Source: Bordetella pseudohinzii
GTDB lineage: Bacteria > Pseudomonadota > Gammaproteobacteria > Burkholderiales > Burkholderiaceae_B
Reading direction: 5' to 3'
DNA length: 64,000 nt
Assembly: GCF_000657795.2 (NCBI RefSeq)
Contig: NZ_JHEP02000008.1
Location: 62,001-126,000, forward strand
Shown here: in pieces, positions 8,909-17,851 of the stretch
How the letters are laid out: the number at the start of each line of letters is the position of its first letter
Position numbering within the stretch: the first letter of the stretch is position 1
The notes under the pieces: model-generated
What the model saw: the letters and a program-made list of their open reading frames with translations, nothing else
What the model was told of the DNA's origin: nothing
The model's database searches: none
Made by a program: the position numbers and the translations under genes

Positions 8909-9973
8909 ATGGACATTATTTCGATTCAGTATCTGCGCGGGATCGCGGCCATGATGGTGGTGGCGGTCCACCTGCATCCGCAGCTCGAGCGCATGGGATA
9001 CCAGGGCTATTGGCCGCACTGGCTGGCCGCGGGCGTGGACATCTTCTTTGTCCTGAGCGGCTTTCTGATGTGGATCACCACGCGCGATCGAAAGGTCGGC
9101 GTGCTGGAGTTCTACCGCCGCCGCGCCGTGCGCATCATTCCGCTGTACTGGCTGCTGACCTCGGTGGCCGTGGCGGTGATGCTGATCGCGCCGCAGCTGC
9201 TGCAGACCACGCGCTTCGGCCTGTCCCATGTGATCGCCTCGTATTTCTTCGTGATGGCGCCCAATCCGGCGGGGCTGATCGAACCCGTGCTGACCGTGGG
9301 CTGGACGCTCAACTACGAGATGCTGTATTACCTCATCTTTGGCCTGACGCTGGTGCTGCCCACCGCCTGGCGCTTCGCCGTGACGGCCCTCGTGCTCATC
9401 GGCATCAGCATGCTGGGCTGGTTCGTGGTGGGCCAGGACAGGCCCATCCTCCAGGTCTATACCTCGGACATCGTGTTGGAGTTCCTGCTGGGCATGAGCA
9501 TAGGCTGGTGGTTCTCGCGTCCGCATCAGGGCGGGTCGGCGGCCCTGGGCTGGCTGCTCGTTCTCGGCGGCTTTGCCGCCATCGCCCTGGCCTCGGTTTT
9601 CGCGCCGCAGGCCTCGCGTCCGCTGGCGCAAGGCCTGCCTTCGGCGGCCATCGTGATGGGGGCCATCCTGCTGGAGCGCTTCCAGGCCCTGCCGCGCTTC
9701 AAGCTGCTGCACACGCTGGGCGATGCCTCGTATTCGATTTATCTCTCGCATGCTTTTGTGCTGTCGGCCTTGAGCCAGGGCTGGCGCAAGCTGCACCTGG
9801 ACAGCCTGCCGGGCGGCCGGGTGGGATTCTGCCTGCTGGGCGTCGTGGCCTGCGCGGTGGCGGGTCTGGCGGTCTACTACCTGATGGAAAAACCGCTGAT
9901 CGGCCTGTTCAAAAAGCCGCGCGAGCAGGAGGCGTCCAAGGCCGCTACCCGCCGATCCGTAGCCGGTCTTTGA
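8909..9973 (+). CDS. Acyltransferase family 3 protein (exopolysaccharide O-acyltransferase)
   Basis: This 354-residue integral membrane acyltransferase shows the family hallmarks: IQYLRGIAAMMVVAVHLHP with the conserved His near the N-terminus, then GVDIFFVLSGFLM and FYRRRAVRIIPLYW. About ten hydrophobic segments follow. It likely transfers acetyl or another acyl group onto the exopolysaccharide repeat unit. It follows the flippase after 62 bases. Its last 29 bases overlap the 3' end of the transferase gene on the opposite strand, a tail-to-tail overlap, and both frames look genuine there. Confidence 0.85.
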   Translation: MDIISIQYLRGIAAMMVVAVHLHPQLERMGYQGYWPHWLAAGVDIFFVLSGFLMWITTRDRKVGVLEFYRRRAVRIIPLYWLLTSVAVAVMLIAPQLLQTTRFGLSHVIASYFFVMAPNPAGLIEPVLTVGWTLNYEMLYYLIFGLTLVLPTAWRFAVTALVLIGISMLGWFVVGQDRPILQVYTSDIVLEFLLGMSIGWWFSRPHQGGSAALGWLLVLGGFAAIALASVFAPQASRPLAQGLPSAAIVMGAILLERFQALPRFKLLHTLGDASYSIYLSHAFVLSALSQGWRKLHLDSLPGGRVGFCLLGVVACAVAGLAVYYLMEKPLIGLFKKPREQEASKAATRRSVAGL

Positions 9974-10991
9974 GCATGCGCAGCCAGCGCTTGTGGCGGC
10001 GCGTGGCCGCGCGCTGCGCGGACCAGTCGATCATGCTGTCGTGGACGTCATAGTGGCCGCGCTGGGCCTCGGGCAGTTCGCCCGACTCGACCGCGGCGAT
10101 CAGTTCCGGCAGCCGGCGATAGAACTCCGCGCCGCGATAGGGCGGATGCAGCGACCACAGGCCGGGCGCGGAGCCCAGCAGGTCGACGCGGTACAGCCCG
10201 CGCTGGCGCAGCACCTCGCCCAGGATGACCTCGGCCTCGCGCACCTGCGGCGGGTTGCCCAGCAGATGCGATTTCAGGCGCTGCAGCGCGCCGGGCGGCA
10301 ATAGCGGCAGATGGCCCAGCGTGGCGCGCAGCCGCTCCATGTCCAGCATGAAGATGCGCGTGCTGGCGCTCTGGAAACGATAGGCCGGGGCGCCGGCGAT
10401 TTCCGTGCGCTGGGGCTCGGGCTGGCCATGGCCGTAGACCGCCCCGTCGGCGCGCGGCGGCCCCGGAAAGGGGCCGGTCAGCAGGACGTTGGGATCTTGT
10501 TCGGTGTAGGCGATGGCTTCCTCGACCCAGCGCCGGCTGCCGCCGCCGAACAGCATGTCGCCGTCGAAGTGCACGATGTGGCGCGCCTGGCTGTGGTGCA
10601 TGCCATAGAAATAAGCATAAAAGGGCCCGCCGTCCCAGGCCTTGACCGGGATGTCGCCGGCGCCGAAAAAGGATCGCGCCACTTCGCGCCGCGCCTCGGG
10701 CGCATAGTCCACTTCGATCACGTCCAGCTTGGGCGTGTCGCGGCGCAGCTCGCGCGCCAGCGCCAGCAGCTTGGCGCGGTATTCATCGAAATGCGTGCCC
10801 CGGTAGCGTCCCGAACGGCTGCGATGGGTGTCGATGGTGACGAGGATGCGGTCCACCATGGGCGCCCAGGCGCGGATCTGGTGCGGCAGCAGCAGCGCCG
10901 CATGGGGATAGTCCATGGGGTACATGCTGATCTGGGCGGCGACGCGGTGGGGGTAGTGCACGGCGGGTTCTCCAGTGTGTGGCGTCATCAT
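9945..10991 (-). CDS. Putative GT-A-type glycosyltransferase in the exopolysaccharide locus
   Basis: This 348-residue cytoplasmic protein carries a probable metal-binding DxD (HIVHFDGDMLFGG, about residue 150) and an early ILVTID strand, which suggests a GT-A fold transferase. I do not recognise a named family. Its start overlaps the epimerase stop (ATGATGA); both 10991 and 10988 are possible. It is the last gene of a minus-strand unit starting at the export gene. The C-terminus is strongly basic (RRHKRWLRMLKDRLR), which may help membrane contact. It likely adds a sugar to the repeat unit. The assignment rests on the DxD and context only. Confidence 0.65.
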   Translation of the reverse strand: MMTPHTGEPAVHYPHRVAAQISMYPMDYPHAALLLPHQIRAWAPMVDRILVTIDTHRSRSGRYRGTHFDEYRAKLLALARELRRDTPKLDVIEVDYAPEARREVARSFFGAGDIPVKAWDGGPFYAYFYGMHHSQARHIVHFDGDMLFGGGSRRWVEEAIAYTEQDPNVLLTGPFPGPPRADGAVYGHGQPEPQRTEIAGAPAYRFQSASTRIFMLDMERLRATLGHLPLLPPGALQRLKSHLLGNPPQVREAEVILGEVLRQRGLYRVDLLGSAPGLWSLHPPYRGAEFYRRLPELIAAVESGELPEAQRGHYDVHDSMIDWSAQRAATRRHKRWLRMLKDRLRIGG

Positions 10992-11908
10992 GCGCGCTCC
11001 GCCGCGACGGTTGCCGCCAAGCCCTCTGACAAGGGTGTCCAGCGCAGGCCAAGCTCGCGTTCGGCGCGCTCGGCGCGCAGGCGGATGGGCTGGCGCCACA
11101 GGCGGGCCAGCGAAGGCGGGATGGGCGGCGGCAGGCGCAGGCGGCCCAAGCCGATCTCGGCGATTTTCAGGACCGGCGCCAGCAGATGGGTTTCGATCTT
11201 CAGGCGGCGCTCGCCGATGCGCTTGATCGGGACCGCGCCCAGCGCCCGGGCATAGGCCAGGAAGTAGCCGTTCCAGTCCGGGGCCTGGGCCATGGCGAGG
11301 TTGTAGACGCCGGCCGGCGCGCGCAGGCCGGCCAGCACGGCGGCCGCGACATCGTCGATATAGACCAGATTGCTGCAGCCGTCGCCGGCCGCGCCCAGGT
11401 CGCCGATGCGGCGGGCGCGCAGCAGGCGGGCGATGCGCAAGCTCCATTGCGGGCTTTGCGGGCCGTAGATGCAGCCCGGACGCAGCGTGAGCACGGTCGG
11501 GCGCGAGGACAGCAGGCGCTCGGTCTCGACCTTGGCGCCGGCATAGCCGTCCAGGCCCTGGGCCAGCGGATGTTCTTCGCCGATGTCGCCCTGCGCCGGG
11601 CCATAGACGGTCATCGAACTGAAGTGCACCAGGGGCATGGGCCTGGCGTCCAGGGCGCCGGCAAGCGCCCGGGCGCCGGCCGTCATGGTCTCGGCCGGGC
11701 CGGCCACGCAGTTGACGGCGGCATCGGCCTCGCCCAGCGCGCGCGCCACCGAGGCGGCGTCGGTGGCGTCGAGCACGATCTCGCGGCCCAGTCCGCCGGC
11801 GCGGCGCACGCCGGCCACCGGTTCGGCCCAATCGCTGGCGGCCAGCCGCGCCATCACGCGGCGGCCGACATAGCCGTTGGCGCCCAATACCAGGATGCGT
11901 TGCTTCAT
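10988..11908 (-). CDS. NAD-dependent epimerase/dehydratase family protein (extended SDR)
   Basis: This 306-residue extended SDR enzyme has a GANGYVG dinucleotide-binding motif at residues 9-15, the SSMTVYG strand with catalytic Ser/Thr, and YAGAK (YxxxK). VLTLRPGCIYGP follows. It should act on a nucleotide sugar or lipid-linked sugar as epimerase, dehydratase or reductase. The gene sits between a GMC oxidoreductase (4-base overlap at its start) and a transferase. This suggests an oxidation-then-reduction step that makes an unusual sugar. The exact reaction is not predictable. Confidence 0.85.
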   Translation of the reverse strand: MKQRILVLGANGYVGRRVMARLAASDWAEPVAGVRRAGGLGREIVLDATDAASVARALGEADAAVNCVAGPAETMTAGARALAGALDARPMPLVHFSSMTVYGPAQGDIGEEHPLAQGLDGYAGAKVETERLLSSRPTVLTLRPGCIYGPQSPQWSLRIARLLRARRIGDLGAAGDGCSNLVYIDDVAAAVLAGLRAPAGVYNLAMAQAPDWNGYFLAYARALGAVPIKRIGERRLKIETHLLAPVLKIAEIGLGRLRLPPPIPPSLARLWRQPIRLRAERAERELGLRWTPLSEGLAATVAAERA

Positions 11909-13593
11909 GTCGGGGAGGTCTCCTTGCGGGCGGCCGCGGCGGGCAGGCGAAGCTCGCGGCGCAGATGATCGGCCAGGCGCAGGGCCAGCGCCACGATGGT
12001 CAGGGTAGGGTTGGCCTGGCCGGAGGTCGGGAAGACCGCCGAGCTGGCGATGTAGAGGTTGGCGGCCTCGTGCACGCGGCAATCGGCGTTGACCACGCTG
12101 TCGCGCGGATCCCGGCCCATGCGGGCCGTGCCGATGTGGTGGCCGCCATAGGCGCCGTAGCGCGTCATTTCGGCTTCGACTTGCGCCGGGTCGTAGTCGA
12201 AGCGTCCCGCGCCGCTGGCCGCCAGCGCCTCGGCCAGGGCGGCCAGGGCGCGCTGCACCGTCTCGACATCGCGCCGCGTATAGCGCCAATCGATATGCAG
12301 GCGGGGCATGTCCAGGGCGTCCCGGCCGCTGCCCAGCGTGACCCGGCTCTCGGGGTTGGGCTCCTGTTCGGCATGGAAATCCAGGCTATAGCGGCGGTTG
12401 CGCGGGTGGACGATGATGGACGGAAATTTGCGCGCGGCCAGCCTGCGCTGGGTGAGCATATGCCACAGGAATCCCGCCGTGGCCGGCGCGCCCAGCAGCA
12501 CATTGCGCAGATGGCGCAGCCACAGGCCCGCCGAGCCCGGCGTGTCGCCATAGAGGCGCTTGGCGTATTCATAGGGCACGATGGGCCGGGCCAGGTAGAG
12601 CGCCGACAGGATGCCGCTGCCGTGCCCGGGATCCGGGATGCGCGGATGATGCAGGCGCGCGATGAAGTTGCCGGCATGCAGACGGCGCTGGGCTTCGGGC
12701 CGCAGGGCCAGGCGCCGGCGGCAATAGACGCCCTCGTCGCTGATGTCATAACCGTGCCAGACCGAGCTGGCGCCGGACAGGTCCACTTCGCCTATGGTGC
12801 CGGCGACATGGCACATATAGTAGCGGCCCACGACGTCATGGGCATTGCCCAGCCCGCGTCCGCTGGCCCCCGGGCTGGCCAGCAGCAGGCGCGCGGTCTC
12901 CAGGCCGCCTGTGGCCAGCACATAGTGGCGCGCCCGGACCGTGAAGGCCGAGCCGGCCAGGGTGCGCACCTGGGCCGGGCCCACGGGCGCGCCGGCCGGG
13001 CCGCTGTCGAGCCCGCATAGATTGGCGTGCTGGATGATGCGGATGGGCCCCTGGCGCAGCCGCTGCGCGTAGCGGCCGGCGAAATCGGTGGGCAGGCTGA
13101 AACGCTCCAGCGTATCGGTGGAGAAGGCCGCGCTCTCGAAGCCGCCTATCATGGGCCGCAGCGGATGGTGGAAGGCGGTCTGCACGGTATAGGCGAAGTC
13201 GCCGGCCTCGCACAGCTGGTTTGCCCGCGGATAATAGGGCAGCAGATCGTCCAGGCCGATGGGCCAGCCGCTGTGCGCGATGTAGTCGCGCGGCTCGAAG
13301 TCGATGGCGTCGAAGGGCATGCAGCGCCCGCCCCAGATGGTGCTCGAGCCGCCCATGCGGCGCTGCCGGTAGCGGTCCGGGCCGGGATGCATGCGCGCAT
13401 CGGCGACGGTGCCGGCATAGAGGTCCTGCGTGGCGCGCTCCTCTCGCGGGCCGCCGCTTTCGAGCAGCACGATGTCCAGGCCGCTGTCCATCAGGGCCAG
13501 GGCCAGCGTGATGCCGGCGGGGCCGCCGCCGGCGATGCACAGGTCGGCCGTCAGGGTCGTGCCCTCAGGAATGGTGCTGGCGTCCAGGATCAT
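11905..13593 (-). CDS. GMC-family FAD-dependent oxidoreductase
   Basis: This 562-residue flavoprotein shows the ADP-binding motif CIAGGGPAGITLALAL near residue 20, the flavin-contact segment GGSSTIWGGR and the C-terminal HHIGTARMG with the probable active-site His. A GQANPTLTIVALALRLADHL segment completes the family signature. GMC enzymes oxidise alcohols, including sugar hydroxyls. No signal peptide is seen, so it should act in the cytoplasm on a nucleotide- or lipid-linked sugar. It lies 42 bases after the SGNH gene and overlaps the epimerase by ATGA. An oxidoreductase of this type is not a standard part of Wzx/Wzy loci. Confidence 0.85.
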   Translation of the reverse strand: MILDASTIPEGTTLTADLCIAGGGPAGITLALALMDSGLDIVLLESGGPREERATQDLYAGTVADARMHPGPDRYRQRRMGGSSTIWGGRCMPFDAIDFEPRDYIAHSGWPIGLDDLLPYYPRANQLCEAGDFAYTVQTAFHHPLRPMIGGFESAAFSTDTLERFSLPTDFAGRYAQRLRQGPIRIIQHANLCGLDSGPAGAPVGPAQVRTLAGSAFTVRARHYVLATGGLETARLLLASPGASGRGLGNAHDVVGRYYMCHVAGTIGEVDLSGASSVWHGYDISDEGVYCRRRLALRPEAQRRLHAGNFIARLHHPRIPDPGHGSGILSALYLARPIVPYEYAKRLYGDTPGSAGLWLRHLRNVLLGAPATAGFLWHMLTQRRLAARKFPSIIVHPRNRRYSLDFHAEQEPNPESRVTLGSGRDALDMPRLHIDWRYTRRDVETVQRALAALAEALAASGAGRFDYDPAQVEAEMTRYGAYGGHHIGTARMGRDPRDSVVNADCRVHEAANLYIASSAVFPTSGQANPTLTIVALALRLADHLRRELRLPAAAARKETSPT

Positions 13594-13635
13594 GGTCGGG
13601 TTCCAGGCCCTTGCGGCAGCGCGCCGCGCGATTCA

Positions 13636-14397
13636 TCAGTACTGCACGCCGCTGCTGGCCGGCAGTTTCAGGGTTGCGCGCACATAGCGCGCAAAGGCCG
13701 CGTAGCCCGTGGTGGAAGGGTGAACGCCGTCGGCGAACATGCCCGGCGCGAGCTTGCGGTAATCGTTGCTGCCGCCGCTGGACCAATGCAGATAGTCCAC
13801 CACCCGCAGGCCGGAATATCGCGGCGCCAGGCCTTGCAGCAGCCAGTCGTTGAAGGCGCGCGCCTGCAGGATCATGGCGTCGCTCATGCCGAGGTAGGCG
13901 CCGATATTGTCCACGACCAGCGGGATGTTTTGCTCGGCGGCGGTCTGCGCGAAATACATGAAGTTGTCCTGCATGGTCTGCAAGGGCAGCATGCCCATGG
14001 CGATGTCGTTGATGCCGACATGCAGGTAGATCAGGCGCGGCCGCGTGCCGGCCGGCAGGGTGCGCGGGCCGCGTCCGTCGCCCGGATCGTCGTCTTCGGC
14101 CAGGGCGTCGCGGCGCCAGCGCGCCCGGACCTGGGTGGAGGTTTGCCCGCCGATGCCCTGGTTGAAATGAAATACGCCGGAATACTGCGCCAGCTCGTAG
14201 GAAAGCTGGCCCGGGCTGGAGGGGTAGTCGGGCACGAACTGGCCCTGGACGTTCAGGCGGCCCTTGCGCTGGATTTCGCCTTCGGCGATGGAGTCGCCGA
14301 TCAGCACGGCATAATCGGGCTCGGCGCGCGCCCAGGCGGGCAGCGCGGCGTAGCCCGGGGCCAGGAGCAGGGCCGAGAGCAGGGCGCGGCGCTTCAT
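13636..14397 (-). CDS. Periplasmic SGNH/GDSL hydrolase (probable polysaccharide esterase)
   Basis: This 253-residue protein has a signal peptide starting MKRRALLSALLLAPG. The four SGNH blocks are clear: IGDS (catalytic Ser), NQGIGG, VGINDIAM and the C-terminal DGVHP with Asp and His. The family includes O-acetyl esterases and acetyltransferases. Placed directly after the export gene (TGATG overlap) and in a locus with a family-3 acyltransferase, it probably edits acyl groups on the polymer in the periplasm. The double Arg could also allow Tat export, but the motif is incomplete. Confidence 0.85.
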   Translation of the reverse strand: MKRRALLSALLLAPGYAALPAWARAEPDYAVLIGDSIAEGEIQRKGRLNVQGQFVPDYPSSPGQLSYELAQYSGVFHFNQGIGGQTSTQVRARWRRDALAEDDDPGDGRGPRTLPAGTRPRLIYLHVGINDIAMGMLPLQTMQDNFMYFAQTAAEQNIPLVVDNIGAYLGMSDAMILQARAFNDWLLQGLAPRYSGLRVVDYLHWSSGGSNDYRKLAPGMFADGVHPSTTGYAAFARYVRATLKLPASSGVQY

Positions 14398-15497
14398 CAG
14401 AAAAAGCGTTCGTTGACGTGGATGACGTCGCCGGGCTGAACGGCGTCGGTGAGCGTGACGCGCTTGCCAGTGACGGCCCCGGTCAGCGCATCGCTGCGGT
14501 TGAGGTCGATGCGGCTGTCGGAGGCGCGCGGGGTGAGGCCGCCGGCCAGCGCCAGGGCGCGCATCACGTTCAGGCCGGGTTCTATCGGATAGGCGCCGGG
14601 CTTGCCGACTTCGCCGTAGACATAGAAGCGCGGCGCCTCGGGCACGAAGACCACATCGCCGGGCCGCAGCTCGGTGTCCTGCACCGTTTGCGAGGGCGAT
14701 TGCCGGTTGCCCACATAGAGGTTGATGCGGTCGTTGCCGCCGCCGGCGCGGCGCACCAGCGTGGCGACATCGGCGGCGCCGTTCGTGGCGCCGCCGGCCA
14801 TGGCCAGCAATTCCAGCACCGACAGCCGGCCTTCGATGGGGTAGCGGCCGGGCCGGGCGACCTGGCCCAGCACGGAGACGATGCGGCTGCGCAGGGTCAG
14901 CACCTCAATAGCGACCTGCGGGTCGGTCATATAGCCTTTGCTGCGCAAGCCCTGTTCGATGCGCCGGGCCAGGGTCGAAGGATTGAGGCCCGAGGCCGGA
15001 ACCTGGCCCAGCATGGGCACCACGACCCGTCCGTCGGCATCGACGGTGGCGCGCACTTGCCCGCCGCCCGTGCCCATGATGTTGATGCCCAGCGTGTCGC
15101 CAGGGCCGACGGCGCCTATCGCGCCGCCAATGGCCTGTTCCACGGCGCTGTCGGCCGGGGCGGCGACGGCCGGCGAAATGGGCAGGGTGTCGGGCAGGCG
15201 GTTGCCGGCCAGCTCGCCCTCGGTGCCCCGCCTGCCGCTGCCGATCTTGCCCGGCGGCGTGACGACCGGCGCGATGGGCGGCGCGGCATAGACGGCCGGC
15301 GCGGCCGAGGACGCCGGCGCGCCCATGGGCAGGGGAGCGGTATAGGCAGGGGATTCGACCGGCGCGTTGTAGCGCTGGAAATCCGCCGGGGCGCCGGCGG
15401 GCGCTGGAGAAACCGGGTCGGGGATGGGCAGGTCCTGCGCGCCCGCGGTTTGCGTGTAAATCACCAGCGCCGCCAGCATCGCTTTTCGCCACGTCAT
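14397..15497 (-). CDS. Polysaccharide export protein (OPX/Wza-EpsE family) without lipobox
   Basis: This 366-residue exporter has a short Sec signal ending TQTAGAQ, a Pro/Ala-rich linker (about 22-115), the poly-export domain (GPGDTLGINIMG onward) and two SLBB-type repeats (VLGQVARPGRYPIEG and VYGEVGKPGAYPIEP). It ends NERFF, with no C-terminal membrane helix. No Cys follows the signal, so it is not a Wza-type lipoprotein. OPX proteins of this short type usually work with a separate outer-membrane barrel, here probably the EpsL-like gene. The start at 15497 places the signal correctly; the in-frame ATG at 15578 adds an unlikely leader. It heads the minus-strand operon. Confidence 0.85.
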   Translation of the reverse strand: MTWRKAMLAALVIYTQTAGAQDLPIPDPVSPAPAGAPADFQRYNAPVESPAYTAPLPMGAPASSAAPAVYAAPPIAPVVTPPGKIGSGRRGTEGELAGNRLPDTLPISPAVAAPADSAVEQAIGGAIGAVGPGDTLGINIMGTGGGQVRATVDADGRVVVPMLGQVPASGLNPSTLARRIEQGLRSKGYMTDPQVAIEVLTLRSRIVSVLGQVARPGRYPIEGRLSVLELLAMAGGATNGAADVATLVRRAGGGNDRINLYVGNRQSPSQTVQDTELRPGDVVFVPEAPRFYVYGEVGKPGAYPIEPGLNVMRALALAGGLTPRASDSRIDLNRSDALTGAVTGKRVTLTDAVQPGDVIHVNERFF

Positions 15498-15639
15498 AAT
15501 CCGACCCGCCACGTTATTCTCCGATCCCTTGATAAAAGCTTGCGCGCGCGTGTAATAGTATCCCAGGCCGGGCGCCACACCGCAGGTATTTTAAATACAA
15601 TACGCGCGTGCCGGCTTGAATGACTGTGGTTTTCTCAAA

Positions 15640-15655
15640 TGCGAATGTGAGACCA
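15640..15655 (-). promoter_or_regulatory. Weak sigma-54-like promoter candidate for the export operon
   Basis: Read on the minus strand the sequence TGGTCTCACATTCGCA has GG and GC separated by ten bases, the invariant part of a -24/-12 promoter, plus T and A at consensus positions around the GC. The remaining bases fit poorly. It overlaps an inverted repeat (TCTCA at 15633-15637, TGAGA at 15648-15652) that could bind a regulator. It lies about 140 bases upstream of the export gene start. A chance match is quite possible. Confidence 0.25.
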
Positions 15656-15694
15656 TTATTTTTCAATTAACCGCCCTTCGTATCGAGATTACCC

Positions 15695-16525
15695 TTGCAT
15701 AGTCCCCAGCAAGTATCCGACCCCGGATTGCGCGCGGTTGAAAACGGCGCCGGGCCCGCGCTGCCCAGCGTGCGCCTGTTCGATCTGGACATCGCCGCCG
15801 TCTCTTTCGGACAGGCGGTCGAAGCGCTGGCGCAGGCCGCCGTGCGCCGCGACGGCCGGGCCCGCATCGTGGTGACGCCCAATGTCGATCACGTGGTGCG
15901 CCTGGATGCCGCGCCCGACTTCCGGGCCCGCTACGCACGGGCCGATTTTATTTTTGCCGACGGCATGCCGGTGGTCTGGGCCAGCCGCCTGCTCGGCCGG
16001 CCGCTGCCCGAGCGCATCACCGGCTCCGATCTCTTTGTCGCGCTGTGCCGCCGGGCCCAGCGCGAAGGCTGGCGCGTGATGCTGCTGGGCGGCATGCCGG
16101 GGTCGGAGCCCGCGCTGCATGCGCGTTTCGCGCAGTATTTCCCGGGGCTGGACATCGAGGTGGTCAGCCCGTCCATGGGCTTCGATCCGGTCGGGCCCGA
16201 AGGCCAGGCCTTCGCCGACCGGGTGCGCGAACGCCAACCCGATGTCGTCTTTCTGTGCGTGGGCATGCCCAAGCAGGAGAACTGGGCGCTGCACCATGCC
16301 CTGGCCTTGCCCGGCGGCATCCTGCTGTGCGTGGGGGCGGCGATGGAATTCGCCATCGGCCTGCAGCGCCGGGCTCCCCAGTGGATGCAGCGCGCCGGCC
16401 TGGAGTGGCTGTGGCGCCTGGCCAGCAATCCGCGCCGCCTCTGGCGCCGCTACCTGGTCGACGACCCGCGCTTCGCGGTGCTGTGCTGGCGTCAGTGGCG
16501 CAAGCGGTCCGGTTCGGCGCCGTGA
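15695..16525 (+). CDS. WecG/TagA/CpsF-family glycosyltransferase
   Basis: This 276-residue transferase (GT26) shows TPNVDHVVRLD, the RADFIFADGMPVVWASRLLG block, RITGSDLF and, near the end, VGMPKQENW and GAAMEFAIGLQRRAPQW. These are the family's substrate-site motifs. Members add sugars such as ManNAc, ManNAcA or glucuronic acid to a lipid-linked acceptor. Translation starts at TTG 15695; no ATG is available before the conserved part. It opens the plus-strand unit divergent from the export operon and overlaps the EpsL-like gene by GTGA. The donor sugar cannot be told. Confidence 0.85.
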   Translation: MHSPQQVSDPGLRAVENGAGPALPSVRLFDLDIAAVSFGQAVEALAQAAVRRDGRARIVVTPNVDHVVRLDAAPDFRARYARADFIFADGMPVVWASRLLGRPLPERITGSDLFVALCRRAQREGWRVMLLGGMPGSEPALHARFAQYFPGLDIEVVSPSMGFDPVGPEGQAFADRVRERQPDVVFLCVGMPKQENWALHHALALPGGILLCVGAAMEFAIGLQRRAPQWMQRAGLEWLWRLASNPRRLWRRYLVDDPRFAVLCWRQWRKRSGSAP

Positions 16526-17847
16526 CCGAGGGCGCGGCCATCCTGGCCCGCCGGCCCGGGGGCTGGACGGCGCGGCTGGCCGCGGCCGGCCTGGCCTGGC
16601 ATGCCGTCTGCGCCGCGGCCGCGCCCGGTCCGGCGGAATATGCCGTGCAGCTGGGCAGCTCTTTCCAGTACCAGAGCAATCCGGCGCGGCTGCCCGAGTC
16701 CATGGCCGGCGATATCCGCAGCGCGGGAGTCATGGTCAACGCGGCCGGCCTGGGGCTGCGCCTGCCGCTGCTGTCCGATGACACCCGGCTGGAGGCCGGC
16801 GGCACGCTAGCCGACGCCCGCTACACCCATGACCGCCAGCTGGATCACCAGCCCGGCAACCTGCTCTCGACCCTGCATTGGCGCGCCGGACCGCTGTTTG
16901 CCGGACGCTTCGATTACGGCTACCAGAAGCAGCTCAATTCCAATCTGTCGCGCACCTGGCCCGACCGCGACATGCAGGCGCGGGACAACAAGGCGGCCGA
17001 AATCGGGCTGCGCGTGAGCGAACGCCTGACGCTGCCGGCGTTCAGCGTTTTTCGCAATGGCACGCGCTATGACCAGGACATCAACAAGACGCTGTACGAC
17101 CGCAAGGAAGAGGGCTGGCAGCTGGCGGCGCGCTATGCGGGCTTTGGCCGATCCTATGCGCAGGCGGGGCTGCGCCGCGGCAACGTCGATTATTACGGCC
17201 GCACGCCGGACCTGGTGGCGACCATAGACGACCGCTACACGGACGACGAGATCTTCGCCGCCGCGCGCTGGGATTACAGCCCCAAGACGGTGCTGCAGGC
17301 CCGCGTCGGCCTGCTCAAGCGCAGCTATGAACATCTCGGCGACCGCGATACCCATCTGTTCACCTTCCAGGGGCGCGCCACCTGGGATTATTCGCCCAAG
17401 ACGCGCTTGGACCTGCAGCTCTGGCGCCGGCCCTACGCCTATGACGACGACCCCACGGTGCTGTATTCGGTGCAGACGGGCGGCCTGGCCTCGGTGACCT
17501 GGCGGCCCACCGTCAAGACCGCTTTGCAGCTGGGCGCGGAACTCACGCGCCAGCGCAACACGGCCTTTACCGGCGGCAGCGACCAGGTCTTGCAGATCCG
17601 CCGTTATGGCGCCCGGCTGCAGTGGCAGCAGCAAGACACGCTGCGCTGGATCCTGGATGTCTATCGCGACCGGCAATCCGGCGACTCGCCCGCCGACGCC
17701 TACAAGCAGACTTTCGTGCGCATCGGGCTGGAATACACCTTCGGCACCCGGGGCAAGGAGGACTTGCGCCGCCTGATGCAACCTACCGACTGCCAATGGC
17801 GCAGGCCGGAACTGGCCATGTGCGATCCCATGGGCGAGGAACCCTGA
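16522..17847 (+). CDS. EpsL-like outer-membrane beta-barrel protein
   Basis: This 441-residue protein starts at GTG 16522, overlapping the previous stop by GTGA. It has an N-terminal signal region (LAAAGLAWHAVCAAAA) and then alternating polar/aromatic strands ending in YTFGTRG, typical of an outer-membrane barrel of the exopolysaccharide EpsL group. Only 41 residues follow the last clear strand. It is a likely outer-membrane exit channel for the polymer, working with the lipobox-less export protein. The stop lies 4 bases from the convergent sugar-transferase gene. Barrel nature is well supported; its pairing with the exporter is inferred. Confidence 0.8.
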   Translation: MTEGAAILARRPGGWTARLAAAGLAWHAVCAAAAPGPAEYAVQLGSSFQYQSNPARLPESMAGDIRSAGVMVNAAGLGLRLPLLSDDTRLEAGGTLADARYTHDRQLDHQPGNLLSTLHWRAGPLFAGRFDYGYQKQLNSNLSRTWPDRDMQARDNKAAEIGLRVSERLTLPAFSVFRNGTRYDQDINKTLYDRKEEGWQLAARYAGFGRSYAQAGLRRGNVDYYGRTPDLVATIDDRYTDDEIFAAARWDYSPKTVLQARVGLLKRSYEHLGDRDTHLFTFQGRATWDYSPKTRLDLQLWRRPYAYDDDPTVLYSVQTGGLASVTWRPTVKTALQLGAELTRQRNTAFTGGSDQVLQIRRYGARLQWQQQDTLRWILDVYRDRQSGDSPADAYKQTFVRIGLEYTFGTRGKEDLRRLMQPTDCQWRRPELAMCDPMGEEP

Positions 17848-17851
17848 GCGC

